Below are positions 1 to 8,805 of a stretch of 39,924 nucleotides of DNA, piece by piece. Location of the stretch: the NCBI GenBank assembly GCA_947170195.1, contig CAMVSS010000005.1:1-39924 (forward strand). Reading direction: 5' to 3'. Below the pieces are notes generated by a model. The model was not told the DNA's origin. It saw only the letters and a program-made list of their open reading frames with translations, and ran no database searches. Position numbers and translations under genes: made by a program. This DNA comes from an uncultured Treponema sp. (lineage in GTDB: Bacteria > Spirochaetota > Spirochaetia > Treponematales > Treponemataceae). How positions within the stretch are numbered: the stretch's first letter is position 1; each line of letters opens with the position of its first letter.

Positions 1-92
1 CGCTAGGCGGAGGCCGGAGCGGACTGGCTGGCATTCGGGCACCGGGCGACTCGGGAAAATCATGGGCCGCTGGGAGGGATGGCCGCCGCCGA

Positions 93-128
93 AAAAAAAT
101 GACGTACTAAAAAGTACGCCATCGGTTT
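93..128 (-). terminator. Intrinsic terminator downstream of the CDP-alcohol phosphatidyltransferase gene
   Basis: Minus strand reads TGGCGTACT-tttt-AGTACGTCA-TTTTTTTT, just past the stop codon at 160. Confidence 0.75.
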
Positions 129-159
129 TATGATTGTATTTTATGGAACTTTGAAAGAA

Positions 160-747
160 CTATTCTTCGCTGAAGAATTTGAAAAAGGTCTTTATATAGT
201 CGACGAACGATCCCCAGCTCAGCAGTACGCATACGACGAACATTACGATCGCCCCGATTCTCAAGACCGACTCGAACGGGAAATTGATGCCGAGACGGCA
301 TGCGCTTTCGACGGCAAGGAAATAAAATCCTGAGATTATATAAAAGACTGTCTTGAATTTTCCGCCTTTTTTTGCCGCGATCGCAACGCCTTTTTTTGAG
401 GCCACCATTCTAAGGAAGCTCTGGCTGAACTCGCGGTAAAGGATCAACGTGAAGAGGACGAGCGGCATATATCCTGATGAAACTGCGCAAAGGAAAACTG
501 TCAGGTTGAGCGTTACATCCGCAAACGGGTCGAAAAGTTTTCCGAAATCACTGACTTCGCCATATTTTCTTGCATAGTGGCCATCCCAATAATCAGTCAG
601 CTCAAAAACTGCCAGAAGCGGAATCATGATGAATGCTGAAATTTTCAGCAAGAGCGGTGATTCTGTCCAAACAGGAATGTTGTAGATAAGAAAAAAGAAG
701 GGAGCAAAAATTGCACGGGCAAGAGTAAATTTATTTGAAGTCTTCAT
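160..747 (-). CDS. CDP-alcohol phosphatidyltransferase family protein (PgsA-like)
   Basis: CDP-alcohol phosphotransferase signature DGHYARKYGEVSDFGKLFDPFAD; membrane protein of 195 aa. Confidence 0.85.
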   Translation of the reverse strand: MKTSNKFTLARAIFAPFFFLIYNIPVWTESPLLLKISAFIMIPLLAVFELTDYWDGHYARKYGEVSDFGKLFDPFADVTLNLTVFLCAVSSGYMPLVLFTLILYREFSQSFLRMVASKKGVAIAAKKGGKFKTVFYIISGFYFLAVESACRLGINFPFESVLRIGAIVMFVVCVLLSWGSFVDYIKTFFKFFSEE

Positions 748-782
748 TGTATTAGTATCGTTTTACGAAAAAAAAATGTCAA
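745..782 (-). promoter_or_regulatory. Consensus sigma70-type promoter abutting the start codon
   Basis: Minus strand TTGACA (782-777), 17 nt, GATACT (759-754), 6 nt, ATG (747-745); no Shine-Dalgarno. Confidence 0.7.
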
Positions 783-841
783 GGACGGGGGACTTCCGGC
801 GCGGCTTTTGCGCGGTCAGAAGAGACCGTCCCTGGGCTTTT

Positions 842-1666
842 TTAACGTCCGTATGCCTTGAAATCCTGGACTATGCTTATCGCGGATTCGATTTCGTACT
901 CAGGAAGCTCGCAGCCGACGATTGTGAGGGCGCGGTTTACGATCGCAGAAGAGTCGGCGACTCCGTGCAGGACGATTTTTCCGTTCTTCATTTCGACCCG
1001 GAGATAGTTGATGTTGAGGCCGTAGTCGAATACGAGCATGTTGACGAGTCTCTGGCCGATGAGGAGCGTTTCCAGACGTCTTATTCCGGAGTCTTCCTTT
1101 TCCTTGGTGATGCTCTTCTGGACAAGGTTTGTGATCGAATCTGCTATCGAGTCCATGTCGATCAGGCCGGTGTTGAGTACCAGATGATAGAGCGACGGAT
1201 CCCTGTTGTCGAAGTTGAAGAAGCTTTTATGGAAGCCCATGGTGTTGCTGTCGCTTTCTTCGAGTTTTTTTATCGCGGTCTTTTCGTCGGTGTTGAATTT
1301 GTTCATGTAGCGCTCGATCCGGATTTTGCGGTCAGCGATGAAGCGTAGCGAAATATGGTTCTTAAGTTCTTTGAGGATGATAAACGAGCCGCGGCCAACG
1401 ATCACGCAATTGTTCCTTGCGGCGGTCTCCAAAATTGCGGTCTGAAGGTAGTCGAGATATTCATCGCGGTCCTTTGAGAGGGATGCGAAAAAGCCCGGTT
1501 TTTTATCGTCGTATTTGTGAAGCTTTTCTCGCGGAAAACCAAGCTTGACGATTCTTTCTTCGATTTCGGCACGACCGACAAAACTGTAGTTCAGTTTTTT
1601 TGCAATAAGCATGCTGATTTCATCACCAAGTGAAGCAATTTGTCTTGAAATAGTAAGTACGGCCAT
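842..1666 (-). CDS. Cytidylate kinase-like family protein with C-terminal BON-like region
   Basis: N-terminal MAVLTISRQIASLGDEI and IVGRGSF are typical of the cytidylate kinase-like family; C-terminus resembles a BON domain; SD AAAGGAG precedes ATG. Confidence 0.7.
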   Translation of the reverse strand: MAVLTISRQIASLGDEISMLIAKKLNYSFVGRAEIEERIVKLGFPREKLHKYDDKKPGFFASLSKDRDEYLDYLQTAILETAARNNCVIVGRGSFIILKELKNHISLRFIADRKIRIERYMNKFNTDEKTAIKKLEESDSNTMGFHKSFFNFDNRDPSLYHLVLNTGLIDMDSIADSITNLVQKSITKEKEDSGIRRLETLLIGQRLVNMLVFDYGLNINYLRVEMKNGKIVLHGVADSSAIVNRALTIVGCELPEYEIESAISIVQDFKAYGR

Positions 1667-1806
1667 GACTCATCTCCTTTGCTCGAAAGCAATTCTCCGT
1701 GTCAGTTTTTGTTTTTTTACAAATCAACACAATCTGACTACTTAATTATATGAAATATAACTGATAAAATCAAAATAAAAATCATAAGCAAACCTAGGAG
1801 ACTGTC

Positions 1807-2352
1807 ATGGGTGACGAAAAATTGGAGTGGAGAGTCGAGTCAAAGACTAAGCTTTTGGAGACGCCGGTGTTTAGAGTGAACCAGCTCGATTCGGTTTCCC
1901 CGGACAACACTCATGGAAAATATGTTGTCCTGGACGCAAACGACTGGGTTGTGATAATCCCTGAGCACAACGGATGTTTTTTGATGGTAAAGCAGTGGAG
2001 GCACGGAAACAATTCACTCAGCATAGAATTTCCCGGCGGAGTTATTGATGCCGGGGAAAGTCCCGAAGCAGCTGCCGCGAGGGAGCTAAGGGAAGAAACA
2101 GGCTTCACCGCAGAAAAACTGATTTATTTGGGCAAGGCGAATCCCAACCCGGCGATCATGAGCAACAAAGTTCATTTTTTTGCGGCAAAAAACCTTACTT
2201 CGACCGGACAGCAGGATTTGGACGATGACGAATACGTGGAGTATCTGGAGATTCCCAAAGAAGAGGTCTACGAGAAGATGGGGTCGGAAGAATATCCGCA
2301 TGCGCTGATGCTCGCCGCCCTGCTCAGATATAAAGTCCAGCTCGACTCATAG
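1807..2352 (+). CDS. NUDIX hydrolase (ADP-ribose pyrophosphatase-like)
   Basis: Nudix box GGVIDAGESPEAAAARELREETGF; SD aggag. Confidence 0.9.
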   Translation: MGDEKLEWRVESKTKLLETPVFRVNQLDSVSPDNTHGKYVVLDANDWVVIIPEHNGCFLMVKQWRHGNNSLSIEFPGGVIDAGESPEAAAARELREETGFTAEKLIYLGKANPNPAIMSNKVHFFAAKNLTSTGQQDLDDDEYVEYLEIPKEEVYEKMGSEEYPHALMLAALLRYKVQLDS

Positions 2353-2364
2353 ACAAAAAAACAG

Positions 2365-2412
2365 GCAAAAAAAATCCGGCTCCCTTTCATTTCAGGAAGC
2401 CGGATTTTTTTT
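2365..2412. terminator. Bidirectional intrinsic terminator between convergent genes
   Basis: AAAAAAAATCCGGCTcc...ggAAGCCGGATTTTTTTT. Confidence 0.85.
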
Positions 2413-2421
2413 GCAAACTGA

Positions 2422-3117
2422 TTAGCGGTTTGCTGAATATCCATCGTATTTTTTAGACGGATTGTAAACACCCTCGCGATATTCACCAGTGATGCTAGGA
2501 ATCTTCATCTTCATGCCAGGAAGGATAAGGTTTGGATCCTCAGGCTTCGGCATGTTTGATTTGTTTGCCTGGTAAAGGTTCTCCCAAAGAAGCGGATTGT
2601 CGTAGACGTAATTGCGTCCGGAAATGTTCCAGTAACAGTCCTTTGTATCTGCCCATGGGCGAACGATGTAATACTCAGGAAGAGGAGTGATTTCTTTTAT
2701 GTCAGCGAGATCCTCGAGAACTTTGTTTGCGTAAACGACTGCAGAAGCGTAGTCCTCAGAGTTGTATGAGCTTTGTGCGCTCGCAAAATCTTTCTGTGCA
2801 GAAGAATATGCCATAGGGAAGTTTCTCTCGGCATTGATTGATTTTGCAAGGTCAAGCTTTTTTGAAGCCTTTGCCATTACGGTGTCAGCCTCTGATTTTG
2901 CCAGCATCTTCTTTACAAAAGCCTGTGAAAGAGCAGCGTTTTCCTCTGCTTTTTTCGCATATTCCTCAGAAAGATCGTATTCGCCGGCATCAAGGGCAGC
3001 CTGAGCCTTTTTTGTGTATTCATCAGCAAGTTTCTGATAAGTGTTGTTTTTGTAGCTGGCTGCAAAAATCAAAGAAGTAGCAAGAAGCAATGATGCAAAT
3101 GTGATTACTTTTTTCAT
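2422..3117 (-). CDS. TmpB-like periplasmic protein with C-terminal LysM-like domain
   Basis: Signal peptide, Ala/Lys/Glu-rich repeats, C-terminal YIVRPWADTKDCYWNISGRNYVYDNPLLWENLYQANK...LILPGMKMKIP (LysM-like). TAATG overlap with the upstream gene. Confidence 0.6.
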   Translation of the reverse strand: MKKVITFASLLLATSLIFAASYKNNTYQKLADEYTKKAQAALDAGEYDLSEEYAKKAEENAALSQAFVKKMLAKSEADTVMAKASKKLDLAKSINAERNFPMAYSSAQKDFASAQSSYNSEDYASAVVYANKVLEDLADIKEITPLPEYYIVRPWADTKDCYWNISGRNYVYDNPLLWENLYQANKSNMPKPEDPNLILPGMKMKIPSITGEYREGVYNPSKKYDGYSANR

Positions 3118-4130
3118 TATTTAGTCTCCTCTTTTGCCTGCTGAGCAGCTTTTTTTGCTGTATCGCCTTCCTCGACGTTGATAACAGCATCATCCGGGTT
3201 TGCAAGAGTATCCTGCTCGAGGAGAACAGCATCCTCAGCTTCAATTCCGTCAACCTGACCTTTGAGAGGAGAAATGCTGTCTGCCTCAGAAGAGTATGAC
3301 TCAGCTTCCTCTACAGCTTTCTTTGCGCGCTCGATTGCGGCAAGAGCTGCGGCGCGGTTTCTAGAAACAGTTTCGAAAAGCTCAGTATAAGCAGCTTTCG
3401 AAGCTTTGTAGCCGTTGTATGCGCCTTCGATATTTTTTGTTACATAATCAGAATCAGCTTTCTTGAATGTTTCTGAAGCCTGCTTGTATTCGTCTTTCTT
3501 TGCTACACCAGCCTTTACGCTGTCAGCCTGTTTTTTTGCTTCGAGAGCAGCGCTTCTTTCCTGACCAGCGATACCAACGAGTCCCTTCTGAAGAACAGAA
3601 TTGTATGCGTCGAACGCTTCGTTGGCTTTTGCGAGCAGGTCTTTTGTCGATGCATCAGCTGGGAGGGCGCTGAAATCTTCGAGGGCTTTTTCACCCTTTG
3701 CATAGGCTGCTTTGTCGTATCCTGAAAGTCCAAGCTCGTCAGATTTTTCTTTCATTCGTTTTGCGAGAGAAGCCTTTGCAAGAGCCTCGAATCTGTCTGA
3801 AACATCTTTCAAATCAGCTGAGAAATCGCCTTTTGGATTTTTCTTGATGTTCTCGCGGACTTCGGCGTATTTTTTGTCAACAGCGGCAAACTGATCCGGA
3901 TAATAAGCTTCTGCTCCGGCATCAATAGCAGCTTTTCTGGCAAGGTCAGCCTTCTGTGTAGAATTTACAGAATCGTCAACCTTTACTGGCTCAGCGGCAG
4001 GTTCTTTTTCTGTTGAAGTCTGCTGAGACTCATCAAAATCAAGATTTCCTTCCGTTTTTGTTGATTTACATGATGCAAAAGTAATTACTGCAGCAACGCA
4101 AAGTAATACCGATAAATATTTAATTTTCAC
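3117..4130 (-). CDS. TmpA-like lipoprotein (GTG start)
   Basis: Lipobox VITFASC; helical Ala-rich repeats. The longer ORF start at 4148 includes the SD (TTGGAGGAAAAAAGTG), so the GTG at 4130 is preferred. Confidence 0.6.
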   Translation of the reverse strand: MKIKYLSVLLCVAAVITFASCKSTKTEGNLDFDESQQTSTEKEPAAEPVKVDDSVNSTQKADLARKAAIDAGAEAYYPDQFAAVDKKYAEVRENIKKNPKGDFSADLKDVSDRFEALAKASLAKRMKEKSDELGLSGYDKAAYAKGEKALEDFSALPADASTKDLLAKANEAFDAYNSVLQKGLVGIAGQERSAALEAKKQADSVKAGVAKKDEYKQASETFKKADSDYVTKNIEGAYNGYKASKAAYTELFETVSRNRAAALAAIERAKKAVEEAESYSSEADSISPLKGQVDGIEAEDAVLLEQDTLANPDDAVINVEEGDTAKKAAQQAKEETK

Positions 4131-4282
4131 TTTTTTCCTCCAAGACATTTTATTATCGGAAAATCACTCTAATTATAAAGGAGAAAACATTCATGAGCAA
4201 CAAAAGCGCATTCATCTTTTTAATAAATTTATGGCAATAACCGCCAATTGCTTTATAATTATTTAGATTTTGGAGGTATTTT

Positions 4283-4510
4283 ATGGCTGAAAACTTCTCT
4301 TACAATTTCGAGGGAGAGCACAATGTCATTTCCAAAGGTTCCGGAGGCTGGCTTTTGGAGCTGAACAAGATTTCGTGGAACGGAAGGCCGGCGAAATATG
4401 ACATCCGCTCATGGTCGGAAGACCATCAGAAAATGGGAAAAGGCGTGACTCTCACAGCGGAGGAGCTGCTGAAGCTAAAGGAACTGCTGAACACGATAGA
4501 AATCAGCTGA
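4283..4510 (+). CDS. PC4/YdbC family ssDNA-binding protein
   Basis: 75 aa with a PC4-like core (GGWLLELNKISWNGRPAKYDIRSWSEDHQKMGKGVTLT); SD ggagg. Confidence 0.8.
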   Translation: MAENFSYNFEGEHNVISKGSGGWLLELNKISWNGRPAKYDIRSWSEDHQKMGKGVTLTAEELLKLKELLNTIEIS

Positions 4511-5528
4511 CCTCATATTTTGCGCAGCGAGCGCCATTTTTCATTACGATCTCGTAAATAAGCATGGAAAGATATGTGTCCTGAAGGGCTGTGCCAGAAG
4601 ATCGCAGTTCCATATCGATTGAAGAAATTTCTGCGGTAATAGCTGCTGTCTGCCCGAAGGTCCAGGTCTTTGCGGCCTTTGCGTACTGCTTTCGGATCGT
4701 CTTGCTCGCAAATCCATTCGAGCGGAGGACGGATTCATCTGCGCTCGCTCCGGACGGATTTACGGAATGCCACAGCTCAAGCCTGCGGAAACATGAGGCA
4801 AGTCCCGCCATCAGCATCACGGAATTATTGTTCTTCGTAAGCATGATTTTTTGAAGGATTGCAAGGGAATTCTCAAAGCGTTTTTGGCGCGGAACGGAAG
4901 AATCTGCCATGGCATCAAAAAGCGTAAAAGCGGATTCCTCGCGGTTGTGAGACAAAATCTGCTCGACATCCTGCGCGCTTACGACATGCTCCTTTGGGAA
5001 GCACATAAAAAATCTTGAGCATTCCGTACGAAGAGCTTCGGTGTTGTTTTCGAGCAAGTCCAAAATCGACTCGATCGCGTCAGCAGTGATCCCGTATCCG
5101 TTTTTTCTGAAAAAATTCCTGAGCCAGTCTTCTTTTTTGTTCTCGAACATCTCCCAGAAGATTTTTTTGTTCTCCTTTGGGATGATTTTGTCGAGTTTTG
5201 AGTCCACGGAGATTTCGTCAGAGACAAGAATCAATACGGCTGACTCGCGCTTTGTCTTTTTTGTGCCCTCAATCCATGAAGAAATCAGCTCGATTTCTTC
5301 TTTTTTCTTGATAAGCTCAGCTTCCCGTAAAACTATGCACGTCGCAGGAACAAAAAGAGATTCGGTCTGGAGTTTTGCCACGACTTCTTCGATTGCTGTA
5401 TCGGAAGCATAAAGAAGAAAATCATCACTGTCTCCAAACTTTTTTTTGAGTTCTGATTTTACGGCATTTACCTGATCGTTTCGCTCACCGAACTCCGGAC
5501 CGGTAAAAAGATATACGGGAACGGCCAT
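4503..5528 (-). CDS. holA: DNA polymerase III subunit delta
   Basis: N-terminal VYLFTGPEFGERNDQVNAVKSEL and overall HolA-like layout; directly downstream of lexA. Confidence 0.75.
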   Translation of the reverse strand: MAVPVYLFTGPEFGERNDQVNAVKSELKKKFGDSDDFLLYASDTAIEEVVAKLQTESLFVPATCIVLREAELIKKKEEIELISSWIEGTKKTKRESAVLILVSDEISVDSKLDKIIPKENKKIFWEMFENKKEDWLRNFFRKNGYGITADAIESILDLLENNTEALRTECSRFFMCFPKEHVVSAQDVEQILSHNREESAFTLFDAMADSSVPRQKRFENSLAILQKIMLTKNNNSVMLMAGLASCFRRLELWHSVNPSGASADESVLRSNGFASKTIRKQYAKAAKTWTFGQTAAITAEISSIDMELRSSGTALQDTYLSMLIYEIVMKNGARCAKYEVS

Positions 5529-5530
5529 TC

Positions 5531-6139
5531 TCAGTAAGTTCTTACGATATTTGACAGAATACCGACGATCATTACGTCTTTGCTGTAGATAGGCGAGAAA
5601 TCAGGGTTCTCAGGCTGAAGCCTTACTCTGTCCGCCTCTTTGTAGAAACGCTTTAAGGTGATTGCATTGTCGATTACGGCAACAACGATCTGACCGTCAA
5701 CGGCAGTTTTTGCCTGCTCCACTACAGCAAGATCGCCCTCGAGGATTCCGGCATTTATCATGCTCTGTCCGCGAACTCTGAGCGCAAAATAGCTTTTTCC
5801 AGGTCGAACGAAAGGTTCCGCGAGATTTACGAACCCATCGAGATTTTCTTCGCTGAGGAGAGGTTTTCCAGCAGCAACAGTGCCGAGAAGCGGAACCTTG
5901 CTGACAAAAGTCGTCGGCTCGGAATGGTTGTCAACCAGCACGCTTATTGAGCGAGCGCGTTTCTGGCTTTGTGACAGGAAGCCTTTTTTTTGCAGGGCAC
6001 CGATATGATCCTGAACGGCTCTCAAAGAAATTCCGAAATGCTCACCGATTTCCCTCACAGTCGGAGGATATCCGTTATCTTTAGTGTATTTAGATATAAA
6101 ATCCAACACTTGCTGCTGGCGTTCTGTAATCTGCTTCAT
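5531..6139 (-). CDS. lexA: LexA repressor
   Basis: Winged-helix N-terminus (TERQQQVLDFISKYTKDNGYPPTVREIGEHFGIS), Ala-Gly cleavage site (GTVAAGKPL), catalytic Ser (RGQSM) and Lys (AITLKRF). Confidence 0.95.
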   Translation of the reverse strand: MKQITERQQQVLDFISKYTKDNGYPPTVREIGEHFGISLRAVQDHIGALQKKGFLSQSQKRARSISVLVDNHSEPTTFVSKVPLLGTVAAGKPLLSEENLDGFVNLAEPFVRPGKSYFALRVRGQSMINAGILEGDLAVVEQAKTAVDGQIVVAVIDNAITLKRFYKEADRVRLQPENPDFSPIYSKDVMIVGILSNIVRTY

Positions 6140-6178
6140 TTTTTCTCCCGTGTTTTTGTTTTGCTTTTCGCGGAAAAA

Positions 6179-6445
6179 TTAGTCTTCCTCAAATTTTGTG
6201 TCAAAAAGCTGAGTTATTGCCTCAACGGCATCTTTTTCATCAGGTCCGTCAGCTTTCAAGACTAAGGTAGTGTTATAACCGGCAGCCATAGCTATGACGC
6301 CCATGATGGACTTTGCATTGACCGCACTTGAATCTTTTTCGATAAAAACTTCGCACGCATACTTGTTCGCCGTCTGAGCAATTAATGCAGCCGGACGTGC
6401 ATGGATTCCGGCGCGGTTCGTTACGGTTAGGATTTTTTCTGTCAT
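6179..6445 (-). CDS. ptsH: HPr phosphocarrier protein
   Basis: GIHARPAA (His15 site) and NAKSIMGV (Ser46 site); SD aaggaag before the ATG at 6445, so the longer ORF start at 6496 is unlikely. Confidence 0.93.
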   Translation of the reverse strand: MTEKILTVTNRAGIHARPAALIAQTANKYACEVFIEKDSSAVNAKSIMGVIAMAAGYNTTLVLKADGPDEKDAVEAITQLFDTKFEED

Positions 6446-6490
6446 ATAAACACTTCCTTGTTTTGTATGCCCTGAGGCATTTTTATTTTG

Positions 6491-6512
6491 AAACATAATG
6501 TAAGTTATGTTT
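6491..6512. repeat. 8-bp inverted repeat between hprK and ptsH
   Basis: AAACATAA-tgtaag-TTATGTTT, perfect arms. Confidence 0.7.
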
Positions 6513-6516
6513 TAAA

Positions 6517-7506
6517 TCAATATGAATCGTCGCTGCCATAATAAGCAGTCTGAGCTTCTCCAGATTCAAGCCACTTCAGGATGTTCTGGTTGAAATCCCT
6601 TGCGGAGTTGTAGCCGCGAGCCTTAAGGCGCTCGTTCATTGCCGCAGTCTCGATAATGATTGGAAGATTTCGTCCAGGTTTTACAGGGATTTCGATGAGC
6701 GGAACTTTTACGCCGAGATAGTCGATCGTCTCGTAATCGGTACCAACGCGGTCGTAAATTTTTGCCGCATCCCATTCCTCAAGCTTTATAACCAGCTGGA
6801 TTTCTTTTTGCTCGCGGATTGCGCCGACACCATACAGCTGGGAAACATTGATGATTCCAAGACCTCGGATTTCCATGTGGTGGCTGATAAGGGAGTTTGA
6901 TCCTCGGCCAAGTATGGAGTTTCCGTTTACGCAGCTGATTTCAACCACGTCGTCAGCAACAAGCCGATGTCCGCGTTCGATAAGCTCAAGCGCACATTCT
7001 GATTTTCCGACACCGGAATGACCGGTAAGCAATATACCGATTCCGTATACCTCTACCAGAACGCCATGAAGAGTTTTTTTAGGGGCAAAGATGTTTGAGA
7101 AGATTCGGATGATTCGAACAGAAAATTCAGTTGACCCCAGCTCCGTCTGAAGGACAGCGCATTCAGCCTGCTCCGCCATATCCAAAAAATCCTTGCTCGG
7201 CGTAATTCCATAAGAAAAAACTACGCAAGGAATCTTGAACTGAAAAAATTTCTTGATGGCAGAAAGTTTGCCTTCTTTCTGAAGTTTTACGAGATAAGCG
7301 TTCTCACCCCGTCCAATGAGCTGAACGCGATTGTATGCAAAAGAATCGAAAAAGCCGGTGAGCGCAAGCCCCGGACGATTGACCTCAGGAGCGGTAATTG
7401 CATTGGAAAGACCTTTACGCCCTGCTATGCACTTTAAATTTATTGCGTTATGAGATGGCAGCTCCAAATCAAGGAGATCAAGAACGGTAAAGGGTTTATC
7501 GGACAT
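6517..7506 (-). CDS. hprK: HPr kinase/phosphorylase
   Basis: Walker A GHSGVGKSECALELIERGHRLVADD and the K3-loop-type RGLGIINV region. Confidence 0.95.
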   Translation of the reverse strand: MSDKPFTVLDLLDLELPSHNAINLKCIAGRKGLSNAITAPEVNRPGLALTGFFDSFAYNRVQLIGRGENAYLVKLQKEGKLSAIKKFFQFKIPCVVFSYGITPSKDFLDMAEQAECAVLQTELGSTEFSVRIIRIFSNIFAPKKTLHGVLVEVYGIGILLTGHSGVGKSECALELIERGHRLVADDVVEISCVNGNSILGRGSNSLISHHMEIRGLGIINVSQLYGVGAIREQKEIQLVIKLEEWDAAKIYDRVGTDYETIDYLGVKVPLIEIPVKPGRNLPIIIETAAMNERLKARGYNSARDFNQNILKWLESGEAQTAYYGSDDSY

Positions 7507-7541
7507 AATTCTACTATACTTTTAAGAAGTTATTTTGTCAA
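7504..7541 (-). promoter_or_regulatory. Consensus sigma70-type promoter abutting the hprK start codon
   Basis: Minus strand TTGACA (7541-7536), 17 nt, TATAGT (7518-7513), 6 nt, ATG (7506-7504); no SD. Confidence 0.8.
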
Positions 7542-7551
7542 ATGAAAAATT

Positions 7552-8805
7552 TCATTCCGCATCCATTTGGGAATTCCGGTGGCTCATCAGTTCTTCGAGT
7601 TGCTGCTGGGCATCACTCAGCGCAAAATCCAGCCACTTCTCCCCGGAAATGACAAGCTTCATTTCTTTTCCGAGGATCGTATAGAACTGAGTCCATTCTT
7701 CTATTGTAGGTCGGTAAACTCCGCTTTCAAGGGCCTTTCTAACAGCCTCGTACTGAGGGAACGTTTTTAAAATCTCCGGGTCGGAAAGACTTGAATATCG
7801 GCACGGAACTCCGCCAAAAATCACCGTATCTTTCTGAACCTGAGCATCCATCAGATATTTGAGTAGCTTGACGGAGTATTCTTTGTGCTTTGAATTTGCA
7901 GGGATTCCGACCGCCCAAATTCCATAAATATTTGCATTGTTGGCAGAAAGCCCGGGTTTGTAACGTCCGGTAAGAGCGACATAATCCATGGAAGAATTTC
8001 TGGTCGGAGTGTACCATCCCGGCCATCCGATTCCCACCGCAGCTGATTTGTTTGCAATTGCGGCTATCAAATCCTCTTTTTTTGCGGCACGTCCGGTTGA
8101 GATCATGGCAAGATAAGTTTCCATCGCGCTCTTGAATTCAGGTGTGTTTACCGTCGGGAAATTGTTCTCGTCAACAACCCATCCGCCGCATGAAAGCAGG
8201 ATCGGAAGAAAATCGACCACGACATTGTTTGGGGTATCTCCGCGATACATGAATCCGAGGTTGTGACGGCTTTTCGAGAACCGGCATATTTTCTGGATAT
8301 CTTCGATTGTATTGATTTCTTCCGGGGTAAATCCTGCCTCTTTGACAATCAGCTTGTTGTACAGAAGAACGGTTACGTTTCCGTAATAAGGCGCAAGGTA
8401 CAAGCCTCCGTTCTGATAGCAGATTGCCTTCGTCGCTGGGATTATGTCATCGTCCAGCTCGTAGCCGAATTGCGAAAGCTCCGCCAAAACTCCGTGAGCT
8501 GTGTATTCGGCCATCCACGAACCGTCAACCATGCAGAAATCATACAGACCTTCGCTTTCCGAAGCGTTCTGGGCGACTTTTGAATGAAGTTCATCCTCGC
8601 TCAGCTCCAAAACATCGCAAAGCACATTGTTGTCGTGCTCAAAATTTCTGAGGCATTTTTTTATTACGTTGGAATAAGTTCCGGAACGAAGAGCAAGCAT
8701 CAGCACCGCATCCGGGTTCACCGGCCGAGGAAGAACTTTTTTGCAGGATGAAAAGCAAAATATGGAGATCGCGATGCAAACAGGCGCAAGAATTCTTTTT
8801 ACCAT
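7552..8805 (-). CDS. Extracellular solute-binding lipoprotein (family 1, sugar type)
   Basis: Signal/lipobox MVKRILAPVCIAISIFCFSSC; WPGWYTPTRNSS and YLAPYYGNVTVLLYNK resemble COG1653 proteins. SD GGAGA before the ATG at 8805. Confidence 0.8.
   Translation of the reverse strand: MVKRILAPVCIAISIFCFSSCKKVLPRPVNPDAVLMLALRSGTYSNVIKKCLRNFEHDNNVLCDVLELSEDELHSKVAQNASESEGLYDFCMVDGSWMAEYTAHGVLAELSQFGYELDDDIIPATKAICYQNGGLYLAPYYGNVTVLLYNKLIVKEAGFTPEEINTIEDIQKICRFSKSRHNLGFMYRGDTPNNVVVDFLPILLSCGGWVVDENNFPTVNTPEFKSAMETYLAMISTGRAAKKEDLIAAIANKSAAVGIGWPGWYTPTRNSSMDYVALTGRYKPGLSANNANIYGIWAVGIPANSKHKEYSVKLLKYLMDAQVQKDTVIFGGVPCRYSSLSDPEILKTFPQYEAVRKALESGVYRPTIEEWTQFYTILGKEMKLVISGEKWLDFALSDAQQQLEELMSHRNSQMDAE

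Noticed and set aside
776-1348. 190-aa plus-strand ORF
   Set aside because: Antisense to the cytidylate-kinase-like gene; composition typical of a shadow frame.
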